The notes under the pieces are model-generated. The model made no database searches, was not told the origin of the DNA, and saw only the letters and a list, made by a program, of their open reading frames with translations. A stretch of 64,000 nucleotides of DNA from Streptomyces sp. MMBL 11-1 (GTDB taxonomy: Bacteria; Actinomycetota; Actinomycetes; Streptomycetales; Streptomycetaceae), in assembly GCF_028622875.1 (NCBI RefSeq), contig NZ_CP117709.1, positions 248,001-312,000 on the forward strand, given 5' to 3'. This document shows, piece after piece, positions 9,529 through 17,856 of this stretch; positions within the stretch are counted from its first letter, which is position 1, and every line of letters starts with the position of its first letter. Position numbers and translations under genes: made by a program.

Positions 9529-12089
9529 GAGGCGCCTTTCTTGTCCTGGCACAGCAACGGCTCACTGCGCAGGTACACCCACAAGTGGTCGGAGTACTCG
9601 CACAGGGCGTCCTGCGGACAGGGCTGTCCCTGGCTGGTGGGCGCCAGGCCCCACTGGGCGAGCTGGTCGACAAGCGCAGTGCGCCCGGTGGCTCCCGCAC
9701 CCGCGACGTCGGCGGCGATCATGGCCCGCACGCCGGGTCGTTCCACGGCCGCGGGGACGGGACTCGCCCGGACGGGCAGCGCAAGAACGGGGCCGTCGGT
9801 GTCTTCGAAGGCCAGGGTCTTCTCGGTGGTGGCCAGGCCGGCGTCGTCCTGGGGGGCGGGCGGCACGGTCAGCCTCAGGCCCGTGACCGCTTCGGTGGTC
9901 TCCTCGCCGGACGGCAGGGACGGCTCGTCGTCGCCGAGCGGAGTGCCCCACAGCCCCAGAGGAACCGGGCCGGTGATCCTGTCGACCTGCCACCGGTTCT
10001 TCTCGACATCGTACGGTTGCCCGTTGTGGGTGACCTCCACGGTGTGCGTGGAGGTCACCGCGTCCAGGCCCACCGGTCTGACCGGGATGGGGCCGCTGTC
10101 CTTCCAGCCGGCCGGCGCCCGGTGCTCCTGGCCGTTGCGCAGCCTGGCGTGGGTGACGGGCACGGCGCTGCGGGTGGTGAGGCTGAACGCGTCGTGGGAC
10201 ATCTGCCAGATCGCGTCCTCGCCGGTGCCGCCGGCGGGCAGCAGGCCGGTGACCGGATGGACCTCGACCACCGGGTCGTGCAGACGGCGTTCGGTGAACT
10301 CTTTCCAACTGAGCAGCGGGCGCTTACGGGGGCGGTCCTCGCCGAAGGAGATGTCGAAGCTGCAGCCCAGGGCATGCACGGTGGCGATACCGCCGGTGGG
10401 CGGCCCCCAGAAGTCCACGCCGACCCCGAAGGTCCCCCGCAACGTGAACAAGACGTCCAGCTCCACCCAGATGTCAGCGTGCGCGGTGACCTCGAAGAAG
10501 AACGGATCCCACTGGATCAGCGCGTCGATGCCCACCTCGCAGCCCGCGCTGATCGGCCCCGCGTGGAAACTGACCTTCACCTCCGTGCCGACCATGAACG
10601 CCGCCGGTGTCAACGCGGCGTAGCAGGATCCGCGCATCGACACATTGTCCGACACCGACCAGGACAGCTCCAGGCGGCCTACGTCGGGGTAGTGCGACGG
10701 TCTGCTGAAGTCCTGGTGGTAGCCGCCGACCGTGGCGACGAAATCCCCGGGATGCGCGCTGGCGCCGAACCACACGCACAGCGCCGCGCCGCCGGAGAGC
10801 CGGCACGACTCGTGCACGACGAACGAGCCGGGTGAGATTTTCGCGAAGACACCCAGCATGTCGGTGCGCGAGGAGTAGGAGGCGGCGAGGTCCAAGCCGA
10901 CCTTGGCGAACGGTTGGGAGCTGTTGGGGAACTCCGCTTCCAAGTGACCGAGCAGAGCGAGGGTGAAGTCCTTGTCCGCCCCGGTGCCGAAGTCCACCAG
11001 AGCCAGGGCGCTCCCCTTGAGGAACTTGAAGGAGTCGAAGTCGATGCCGGCGGCCAGCCACGCCCGTCCCGGAGCCGGGCTGATCCACGGCCTGCCGGAG
11101 CCCGTGGCGCCGGTCAGCTTCTCCAGGTAGGCCAGCGGCGCGGACAGCAGATGGTCTGCGCCCGCCGGCATCAGCGGGAAGTCGCAGATCTCCTCCGCCC
11201 CGGGGACACGCACCGTGCTGTTGAAGCCGAATCCGGCTGCGGCGCCGGTGATACGGAACGGCGGCGGCCCCACTCCCTGACCGTTCTTCAGCGCGAGGCG
11301 ACCGAAGACGAACACCGACGGTCCCTCTCCGATCTTCTGCGCGTACCCGCCCACCGCAACCAGCGCCAGCGCCGGCGTCTCGACAGCGGCCGCGCCGTCG
11401 ATCATCACGCTGTACCCGGGCTTGTCACGTAGCAGGAACGAGCCCGCGACCTTCAGCGGCGGCCGGTCCCAGGCCAGACCCAAGCCGTCCAGCCGCGCCG
11501 TCACGTGAGCGGGGTCCTTCACCGGGATGCCCAGGCCCATCCCGTCAGCAGCGAACGTGAGCCCAGCGAGTTCGACCGAGGCGTCCGCGAGCACCCACAC
11601 GGTGGCCGGGGGCGCCTTGTACTGCACGCCGAGGCGCTCCAGGCGCACCGGCCCCAGCCCGCGTCCCACCGGGACCCACACGATCGCCCCCGCGGTGCCG
11701 TCGCGCGGATGCCCGTCGGTGGCCGTGAGGCTTCTGCCTGAGGCGCTCCGCATCGCCCACAGGTCTTCGCGCCTGCCCGCCAGCGATGCCGTCACACCCA
11801 GCGCCACGCGCGACTTCAGGCCGGTGGGAACCAGCAGGTCGCCCGAACCGATTCGGGCGAGCGCCTCGTTCAGATTCCGTACCTCGTCCGGTCCCTGGCC
11901 CTGGCTCATGGCCGCGGCCGACAGCGCCTCCAGCCGTACATCCGCGTCGACAGGCACCAGATCCCCCACGACCGGAACACCCCTCAGCCCGGCCTTCAGA
12001 TCGACCCGCACCAGCACCGCCCACGCGCGCGGTGTACCCCCGCCCCCTCCACCCGCCTCCACGGCTCGACGCTCGCCCCGCTCGTCCAC
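9525..12089 (-). CDS. DUF6603-like large beta-repeat protein
   Basis: Predicted 854 aa protein, first gene of the operon. Residues about 20-110 and the segment GPVRLERLGVQY (near 146) followed by repeated hydrophobic strands match what I remember of DUF6603 proteins: a GLxF..DGxGLGxP repeat, then DFVATVGGYH and a WDPFFFE-type strand further on. The family is described only as large cytoplasmic or secreted beta proteins of unknown function in bacteria and fungi. The last 230 residues differ from the core and are Ig-like. The start at 12089 is a GTG with a strong AGGAGG 9 nt upstream. An open frame reaches GTG 12182, but the extra residues have no Shine-Dalgarno. Divergent from the nuclease-like gene at 12674. 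Confidence 0.78.
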   Translation of the reverse strand: MDERGERRAVEAGGGGGGTPRAWAVLVRVDLKAGLRGVPVVGDLVPVDADVRLEALSAAAMSQGQGPDEVRNLNEALARIGSGDLLVPTGLKSRVALGVTASLAGRREDLWAMRSASGRSLTATDGHPRDGTAGAIVWVPVGRGLGPVRLERLGVQYKAPPATVWVLADASVELAGLTFAADGMGLGIPVKDPAHVTARLDGLGLAWDRPPLKVAGSFLLRDKPGYSVMIDGAAAVETPALALVAVGGYAQKIGEGPSVFVFGRLALKNGQGVGPPPFRITGAAAGFGFNSTVRVPGAEEICDFPLMPAGADHLLSAPLAYLEKLTGATGSGRPWISPAPGRAWLAAGIDFDSFKFLKGSALALVDFGTGADKDFTLALLGHLEAEFPNSSQPFAKVGLDLAASYSSRTDMLGVFAKISPGSFVVHESCRLSGGAALCVWFGASAHPGDFVATVGGYHQDFSRPSHYPDVGRLELSWSVSDNVSMRGSCYAALTPAAFMVGTEVKVSFHAGPISAGCEVGIDALIQWDPFFFEVTAHADIWVELDVLFTLRGTFGVGVDFWGPPTGGIATVHALGCSFDISFGEDRPRKRPLLSWKEFTERRLHDPVVEVHPVTGLLPAGGTGEDAIWQMSHDAFSLTTRSAVPVTHARLRNGQEHRAPAGWKDSGPIPVRPVGLDAVTSTHTVEVTHNGQPYDVEKNRWQVDRITGPVPLGLWGTPLGDDEPSLPSGEETTEAVTGLRLTVPPAPQDDAGLATTEKTLAFEDTDGPVLALPVRASPVPAAVERPGVRAMIAADVAGAGATGRTALVDQLAQWGLAPTSQGQPCPQDALCEYSDHLWVYLRSEPLLCQDKKGAS

Positions 12090-12673
12090 GGCCCTCGGCC
12101 TCCTGATGACCACACCGTGCCCGGCCAGGCACGGCGGCGGCCCGTGCGGACCGCCCTGTTTCGTGGCCACACTGTGCAGCACACCCTCGCGCCCCGTGCC
12201 GCGAGCGCCACGGCTACGGAGGAGATCACCCGATCACCGGGCGGCGCCCAGTAGCGCGGAGAGGGCGCGCGCCATGCGTGCCCGTGCGCTGGGGCCGAGG
12301 GCCGGGAAGGGAGGGTCTTCGCCCCGGTGCAGCGGTGTCCCCAGGCCGTACCCCGGACTGCGAGGGTGGTCAGACCGTGCGGGGAGACCGGCGCGCCGTG
12401 CCGTGCGTCCACGGCCCCTGTGGGAGGGTTGGCGCCGCCCCTCCCACAGGACCGGACGGCCCGGTGGAGCGGGCGCGGTGCGCGGCAGCCTCGGCCCCAG
12501 AGGTCCGGACCAGCCGGAGACGCTCGTGCCGCAGCCCCGGACACCGCCGCACGAAGGCGAAGAGCGTCTGTGAGCGGGTCTGCCCCGCAGAGCCCCACGG
12601 CTTCGGACCGCGTCCCGTATTCCCCCTCAGCCACGGACCCGGCGCGCCGGGTCTCCCGCCGCAAGGAGCGACC
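12090..12673. promoter_or_regulatory. Divergent control region of the DUF6603 locus
   Basis: This 584-bp gap separates two divergently transcribed units and must carry both promoters. The open frames across it translate to arginine/glycine-rich noise. It contains a perfect 12-bp inverted repeat (12417-12450) and a direct repeat GATCACC around 12226. I see no convincing -35/-10 pair for either direction. Confidence 0.5.
12417..12450. repeat. Perfect 12-bp inverted repeat, operator or terminator
   Basis: Arms CCTGTGGGAGGG (12417-12428) and CCCTCCCACAGG (12439-12450) flank a 10-nt loop. It lies near the middle of a divergent promoter region, and there is no T-run on either side. That favours a protein-binding operator or transcript insulator over a simple intrinsic terminator, though Streptomyces terminators often lack T-runs. 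Confidence 0.6.
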
Positions 12674-14293
12674 TTGCCATCGATGGACCTCAGATTCGGC
12701 ACGGGCCGACCTGGATACCCGTACCTCGACGAGACCTCCGTTCCCGCCGTCATGGCGGAGCGTGATCAGCAGAATCTGTACAGAGCGCGCAGCGTCGGCG
12801 CCGCGGGAACAGGCGTGACGCTCGCACGGCACCACCTCCTCCCCTGCAAAGACATCCTCCACTACTGGAATTTCGCAGTCGACCATTTCTATGGAAGCGA
12901 CACGGACCAACTACCCAAATCCGTGGAGAAATTCTTCGACTCTTTGATCAAATACGTCAACGCTGCCCCGCTGGCCGCCATTGGGGACAAAGGGGCACTC
13001 GTGAATTTCCTGCGCGCACTGAAGGACAAGAAGATCTCCCACGAGGGAGGCGCGGCAGGTGAATACGTGGAGCAGAAGGAAGAGTTTCGCCAGGTCTTCG
13101 CCTGGTGTCCGGGAAACCTGATCATCGGCCCGGAACCATACCGAGTGGCCGACAACCGAGCCGGCCGCGTGGACGATCCACAAGACGATCCCGAGATCTA
13201 CCTGGCCGACGAAGCAAAGCCACCCGCAGTCAGCCAGCTGCTGACGTGCCGTGAGCTCCTCGTGCCTGGGCAGAACATCAACGGAACGGAACGTACGCTC
13301 AAGCCGCAATACGTCCCGAGGCTCGAGATTTTCTTCCAGAACTACCGCCGGCTGTTCGAATACGGATCCGCAGCCGTCAGCTATCCCCAGAAAGTCGCGG
13401 ACACAGCCTGGACAAAAATCCCCCCTGATTGGGCCTACGTGCGGAGAGCCATCGGAAAAAACGGGACCCCCTCCAAAAACGACTACGTCAGGAACACAAC
13501 GGGAAACACCCTGCGGCAGGCCGCGAGCAGAAGCAGGAACTGCCCTGTCAGCGCGAAAATTCCTCGCGACAGGACCTCGTTCCAGACACTCCCGGCCACC
13601 TCCCCAACGCCGTCGAGCGTCACGATCGGCAACACGGTAGTGCCCCTTACCGTCGACGCCACATGGAACGACGGCGGCTGCGACTACCGCCGTTACCTCG
13701 GGAGCGCCCATGGGGTGGAGATGGCCGGCCTCCTGAGCTGGGCAAGCGAGACCTGGAAGATCCCGGTCGAACTACCGGACTGGGTACGGAACCTGAAGCT
13801 ACGCGAGGTGGCGTTCGAGAGCGTGGTGAGCGATCAGTGGACGTCCTGGAAAGTCAGCCTGGGCGTGGCGATGGACGTCTCCGGCATGACGGCGGACGCG
13901 GTCGTGACCCTGGAGTGCGCCACAGGTCGCGCGGTGGCATTGGCGGCATACCTCGCACTGCGAAATCAGGACGATCCCGAGGCCGATCCGCTCCTGCTGT
14001 CCGGAGCCCTCATCCATACCGCAACCGACGGTTGGGATCTGACGGCCTCCCTGGCCGCACCGGAGCCGATCCGGCTCGCTGACCTCGCCCGCTGCTTCTC
14101 CATCCCACCCGAGGACCTCCCGGAAGAACTGAGCGAGATGGCACCGGCCGTCAGCAACGCGGACCTGCTGTACACCCGGAGCGCTGCGGGGCAGGTCCTC
14201 GCGCTCACCGTCAAGACGGAGCACGTTGAAATCGCCCTGGCCTGCAGCTCCCCGACGGGCTCCAGGGAGGGCAACGATCTTGCCACCCCGTGA
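12674..14293 (+). CDS. Nuclease-toxin-like protein with DUF6603-type repeat
   Basis: Predicted 539 aa. The N-terminal part has RHHLLP near residue 52, then WN at 65-66, WCPGNLIIGPEP at 144-155 and a following DDP. A His-His-x-x-Pro motif with a downstream Asn is typical of HNH/His-Me-finger toxin nucleases (AHH, GHH, LHH types), so a nuclease role is possible but not shown. The C-terminal 200 residues (from about 340) end in a segment with LADLARCFSIPPEDLP and alternating strands. This resembles the repeats that precede DUF6603 in long family members. TTG at 12674 is chosen because AAGGAG lies 5 nt upstream; ATG 12683 is the alternative. G+C and codon use are less extreme than the neighbours', suggesting transfer. 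Confidence 0.75.
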   Translation: MPSMDLRFGTGRPGYPYLDETSVPAVMAERDQQNLYRARSVGAAGTGVTLARHHLLPCKDILHYWNFAVDHFYGSDTDQLPKSVEKFFDSLIKYVNAAPLAAIGDKGALVNFLRALKDKKISHEGGAAGEYVEQKEEFRQVFAWCPGNLIIGPEPYRVADNRAGRVDDPQDDPEIYLADEAKPPAVSQLLTCRELLVPGQNINGTERTLKPQYVPRLEIFFQNYRRLFEYGSAAVSYPQKVADTAWTKIPPDWAYVRRAIGKNGTPSKNDYVRNTTGNTLRQAASRSRNCPVSAKIPRDRTSFQTLPATSPTPSSVTIGNTVVPLTVDATWNDGGCDYRRYLGSAHGVEMAGLLSWASETWKIPVELPDWVRNLKLREVAFESVVSDQWTSWKVSLGVAMDVSGMTADAVVTLECATGRAVALAAYLALRNQDDPEADPLLLSGALIHTATDGWDLTASLAAPEPIRLADLARCFSIPPEDLPEELSEMAPAVSNADLLYTRSAAGQVLALTVKTEHVEIALACSSPTGSREGNDLATP

Positions 14294-14589
14294 CACGGAC
14301 GGGTCAGAAGGAGGTGTCACGGCACGACTGCCAGTGAGTGGGGACGGCGGCGAGTCGGTCGAGAACGCTTCGCCATCTCCGTAGTCCGCCAGCGGCGCCC
14401 GCACGCCTCGTGGCGGGCTGCCGGCTCGAAACCCGTGCGGGAAGCGGGAGCCACTCCCTCCTGGCCCCGATCGCGACGGCAGGCTCTGCGTACGCGAGAA
14501 GTGGTGCTCGCGTGTCCGGTTGGGGGCCAGCAGTGGCCGGCGACGCCTCTTGCCGGGCCGGGGCGAAGAGGGGGCGGCGGACGGACCGT

Positions 14590-14712
14590 TGGCAAGCTGT
14601 TCCCATAGGGCGTTGTTGGTGTATTCGAGTTCCTGCACCGACCACAGAAGCGTGTCGTAGCAGTGCAGTTCCTCTGAAACCCTGGCGCGTCGGCGGCTCC
14701 AACTGTGGACAT
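14590..14712 (-). pseudogene. Possible remnant of a hypothetical gene
   Basis: In one minus-strand frame a short run reads like real protein (CYDTLLWSVQELEYTNNALW) between stretches of noise. It overlaps the start of the nucleotidyltransferase fragment on the other strand. I cannot name the family. It is listed as a likely broken gene inside a decayed mobile region. Confidence 0.3.
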
Positions 14713-14847
14713 GGGACGTGCTGATCAACAGCTTCGCCTGATCACTGAGACCGTGCAGGTTGCCGGATTTCTTGAGGTCGAGGTGTGGCTTCTCGGCGGA
14801 TGGGCCATGGATTCCTTCCTGGGCAAGGTCACGCGAGACCATGAGGC
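14705..14847 (+). pseudogene. Nucleotidyltransferase (aminoglycoside/lincosamide type), truncated
   Basis: About 47 codons resemble the N-terminus of small antibiotic nucleotidyltransferases: a helix, then VWLLGGWAMDSFLGKVTRDHE. This matches the GGWxxDxLLGxxTRxH(D/E) active-site region of the aminoglycoside/lincosamide adenylyltransferase family. The frame then runs directly into a piece of Tn3-type transposase, so the catalytic aspartates and the rest of the enzyme are gone. Confidence 0.6.
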
Positions 14848-15003
14848 GGCATCGCCGACAACGACCCCGTCGAGCAGGAGAAGGCGATGAAATTCAACGC
14901 CCTGCTCACGAACGCGGTGATCTTCCACAACGCCCTGGACGTCGGCTTCACTCCGCTGCGGGGCCAGGGCCCTGCAGCCATCGGCTTCGGCCAGGCCGCC
15001 TGA
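14845..15003 (+). pseudogene. Tn3-family transposase C-terminal remnant
   Basis: A different frame from the nucleotidyltransferase fragment reads GGIADNDPVEQEKAMKFN, then LLTNAVIFHNALD. This is the conserved region near the C-terminus of Tn3-type transposases (EQEKAMKFNALLTNAVIFHNALD). After that it diverges into unrelated residues and stops at 15001-15003. Only about 30 residues of the transposase remain. No terminal inverted repeats were recognised. Confidence 0.6.
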
Positions 15004-15005
15004 TC

Positions 15006-15701
15006 TCAGTGGGTCGCGGAGCCGGCGAGGGCGGGCTCTGCGGCAGGCCCCTCGGATCTGCGGGGTGTCTGGGTGCGGTAGGAGTGACCGAGTTCCGGGC
15101 CGAGTCCGAAGTAGTGGCGGAAGTTGTAAATAAGGGGACTCCATGCGGCGGGGTCGATGTGGTCGGTGCCCGGAACGACGATCCGGGAGTCGGCGTGCAC
15201 CTTGCACACGACTGCCTCGACGATGACGAAGTCCCCGGAGACGTCCGGCTGTACCCGTTCGGCACGGGCCTCCAGTTGAATCGGGCATCCGGCGACGCGA
15301 GGCGGCCGGACCCGATGGGAGGGCTCGCTGGTCATGCCTGCGGCGGCGAACTTGTCGGGCTCGAAGCGGCAGCCCTCGGGCTTGCTGCAGGGCACTGGAT
15401 CCCGGCCGGTCAGTGGCGCCAGCCGCTCCACGGCCGGCCACTGGGCGGGGGCCGGCAGGTTGATGACCAGGTCGGGGCGGCTGCCGAGGTTGTACGCGGT
15501 CTGCCCCTCACGGCCCAGTCCGATCACAACCGTCTTCCCGAGGGCCCAGGCGGATGATATCGGGGCAAGGTTGAACGAGCCGTCCTGATTCTCTGTCGAC
15601 AGGAGCACCACCGGCGTCCCGAAGTACAGGATGCTCGGCTCGATCTCCAGGTGGGAGGCGACTGTCTGTGCGGGCAGGGTGCTGGGGAGTGCCGTGTTCA
15701 T
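15006..15701 (-). CDS. Flavin reductase-like domain protein
   Basis: Predicted 231 aa FMN-binding split-barrel protein. An early FGTPVVLLST strand is followed by FNLAPISSAWALG and GREGQTAYNL, the usual flavin-binding pattern of the flavin reductase-like family (Flavin_Reduct). Members reduce flavin with NAD(P)H for partner oxygenases or act as flavin-binding oxidoreductases. Start ATG 15701 is chosen because the next in-frame extension overlaps the divergent gene; no clear Shine-Dalgarno is present. It is transcribed divergently from an ArsR-type regulator only 56 bp away, which probably controls it. It sits intact between fragments of mobile elements. Confidence 0.8.
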   Translation of the reverse strand: MNTALPSTLPAQTVASHLEIEPSILYFGTPVVLLSTENQDGSFNLAPISSAWALGKTVVIGLGREGQTAYNLGSRPDLVINLPAPAQWPAVERLAPLTGRDPVPCSKPEGCRFEPDKFAAAGMTSEPSHRVRPPRVAGCPIQLEARAERVQPDVSGDFVIVEAVVCKVHADSRIVVPGTDHIDPAAWSPLIYNFRHYFGLGPELGHSYRTQTPRRSEGPAAEPALAGSATH

Positions 15702-15757
15702 GGCCAGAAGGCTAAGGTCCGGTCGTTTCGGCCGGGGCCGAAGTGTCATAGGGGACA

Positions 15758-16537
15758 ATGGACCGCATGGACACGCAGCGTGCACATGTAGCCGGTACGG
15801 GCCTGGCTACCGTGGCAAAGCTTCTGGCCGATGGCACGCGGGCAGGTTTCTGTCTGGCCCTGCTCGACGGCCGGGCTTGGACAGCGACGGAACTGGCGCG
15901 TCACATGGGGGTGGCGCCCTCGACCGCGACTGAGCACCTGCACGCGCTCGTCCGCGGAAACCTGCTGGCTGAGGAACGGCAGGGCCGCCACCGCTACGTG
16001 CGTCTGGCCGGTCCGCACGTAGCCGAGCTGATCGAGAGCCTCGCCTCCATGGCACCCGAGCGCACCCCGGCACCCCGCTCCCTGTCGGCGTCTGGCCGCC
16101 GTCAGGCCCTCACCCACGCCCGTACCTGCTACGACCACCTCGCCGGGACCGTCGGAGTCGCCATCACCGATGCGATGCTCGACCGAAGGCTGCTGGACCT
16201 GGAGCGCGGACTCGGGCTCACCAGCGCCGGAGCGACCTGGCTCGAAGATCTCGGCATCACCGTCCCGACCGGCACGCGCCGACCATCGGTACGGTCGTGC
16301 CTGGACTGGACCGAACGCCGCCCCCACCTGGCCGGCGCCGTCGGCGCCGCCCTGTGCCGTCACGCGTTCGACACGGGCTGGATCACTTCCATAGGAACCA
16401 CGCGCGCCGTCGCAGTCACCCTCCTCGGCCGACAGGCACTCCGCCGTCATCTCGGCCTGTCCGATGGACTCCTTTCGCAGAAAGGTAGTCCTGAGATACC
16501 TCGGACCCTCGCCCGACCACATCCGTTCTGCCCTTGA
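15758..16537 (+). CDS. ArsR-type winged-helix transcriptional regulator
   Basis: Predicted 259 aa. The first 85 residues form an ArsR-like winged helix: ALLDGRAWTATELARHMGVAPSTATEHLHALV is the recognition-helix region and ERQGRHRYVRLAG the wing. The C-terminal part is longer than in classical ArsR proteins and lacks a metal-binding cysteine cluster. It matches a common Streptomyces variant (SCLDWTERRPHLAGAVGAAL). It probably represses itself and the divergent flavin reductase. A TGTC-N6-GACA half-palindrome lies just before the start. ATG 15767 is an alternative start with better Shine-Dalgarno spacing. The last 20 residues run into the decayed region and may be extended by rearrangement. Confidence 0.75.
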   Translation: MDRMDTQRAHVAGTGLATVAKLLADGTRAGFCLALLDGRAWTATELARHMGVAPSTATEHLHALVRGNLLAEERQGRHRYVRLAGPHVAELIESLASMAPERTPAPRSLSASGRRQALTHARTCYDHLAGTVGVAITDAMLDRRLLDLERGLGLTSAGATWLEDLGITVPTGTRRPSVRSCLDWTERRPHLAGAVGAALCRHAFDTGWITSIGTTRAVAVTLLGRQALRRHLGLSDGLLSQKGSPEIPRTLARPHPFCP

Positions 16538-16603
16538 TCTTCGTTCTCACAACCTCTCGCAAAACAGCATTCGCACCATGCCCCTCGCGATAGGTTCTGC
16601 GAC

Positions 16604-16830
16604 ATGTTCCAGCTCGCCGAACCGGCCTCCGCCGTCGAGCAGTTCGACTACCCCACCTGTTCCGCTTCTGCGGGAAGCGCCTGCAGCACCCGCGGCGGCA
16701 AGGTCGCCCCGAAGTACCCCACCCCGCGCTTCATGTTCGCCCTCGGCTCCGCGCCGAGCTGAAGGTGAAGACTCTCGCCGAGCTCGGCCGGATCTCGAGG
16801 AGAGCCGGCTCGCCAGCCCCGTACTTCGCA
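16604..16830 (+). pseudogene. Recombinase-associated small protein, frameshifted
   Basis: The first frame (ATG 16604 to TGA 16760-16762) reads EQFDYPTCSASAGSACSTRGGKVAPKYPTPRF. This resembles the CPTC..G..CRTRGGKxxxxYHTxRF motif found in small zinc-binding proteins of actinobacterial mobile elements. A second frame just after it continues with AELKVKTLAELGR, which fits the next part of that family, so a frameshift near 16745-16755 broke the gene. The first expected cysteine is also replaced (DYPTC). Confidence 0.5.
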
Positions 16831-16832
16831 GG

Positions 16833-17032
16833 TCACTGATTCAGACCTGCGGTGCCCGCCGCTGCGCGGCCGAGCGTTCCTTGCATCAGCAAGGTGTCGA
16901 TGCAGCGGTCTTGCTCGTGGCCGACGCCGGACAGCCGGCCCACGCCGGTGAAGCCATAACGGCGTTGCAGCGCGACCAAGGCGCCGTTGTCGGCGATCAC
17001 GGCGATCATCATGCGTGTGAGTTTCCGGACGG
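16833..17032 (-). pseudogene. GNAT acetyltransferase C-terminal fragment
   Basis: The minus strand reads MMIAVIADNGALVALQRRYGF, then VGRLSGVG and RCIDTLLMQ before a stop at 16833. This is the last third of a phosphinothricin-type GNAT N-acetyltransferase, in which an N-x-A-L-x-L-H/Q-R-x-x-GF helix precedes the final strand. The acetyl-CoA-binding part is missing upstream. A dead fragment in the mobile-element region. Confidence 0.55.
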
Positions 17033-17856
17033 GCCGTCAGTCCAGGCGACCTGGTTCTCCGTTCGAGGACTGCAGACGGGCGAACGGCACCCCGGCTTCG
17101 CCGCGATCCTCAGCTGGGCCCAACTCCGACCAAGAAAACAGCCCCAAAGGTCGTTGCAGAAGGGCAAGCGCGGGCAGGTCGAAGTGGTGTTTGACCTGGT
17201 GGTTGAGCATGCCATAGCGAGGTTATGCATGGTGGATACGGCGTGGTGGATGCCGTCTCCTGTGCGATCCTCGGCAACAACGGAGCGGTCCGCTCCCACA
17301 GGGGCTAACGGCCAAGGTGGCATGCTCTTCAGCCCGCACTGCCGTTGGGGGAGAGTTTCCCACCGCCCCGGCCATACGTCCCGAAAGGCCGCAGCACTCC
17401 ACGATGACGAGTCCGACCGAGCCTTCGCGTAGGAAACCGCGAACCTCCAGGTTGACCGAAACGGTGAAATCAGGCGGCTCTCCGGAGGCCACGGTGGTTA
17501 TGCACCCAGCTTCAGATACTGCTCCATGCGTCACACGCCTTCGGCCCGATCCAGGCCGGCGATCTCAGGCTCCGCCGTTTGAGCCTGGGGCTTTCAGGAC
17601 GCCTTCGCGGTGGCATCGGCCACGCCACGTTGGCATCATCACGTCGGAGTACCCAAAAGCCGTCCCTCAAGATCAAAAAGCGCCGCACCCATAAGCTGAC
17701 GAGCAGTCACAATGCGCAGCAACCAGGCGGCATCAGTACCGCCACAAGGCGCGGCAAGCCGCCGCTGACCGCCAAGATCCACAACTGGATACACCCTTAC
17801 TGACCTGGAAAAACGCAGGTCGCGAAGCCCTCTACTACGCTCACCAGGAGATCGGC
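17033..17856. other. Decayed intergenic region without recognisable gene
   Basis: Roughly 820 bases between the GNAT fragment and dhaK. G+C is lower than in the flanks, several short frames are broken by stops, and none gives a recognisable protein. It probably contains more remnants of mobile elements plus, near its right end, the promoter of the dha operon. No inverted repeats typical of insertion-sequence ends were found by eye. Confidence 0.45.

Noticed and set aside
12278..12673. Upstream extension of the nuclease-like gene (132 codons)
   Set aside because: Arginine/proline/glycine-rich translation with no similarity and no start signal; TTG 12674 has a proper AAGGAG.
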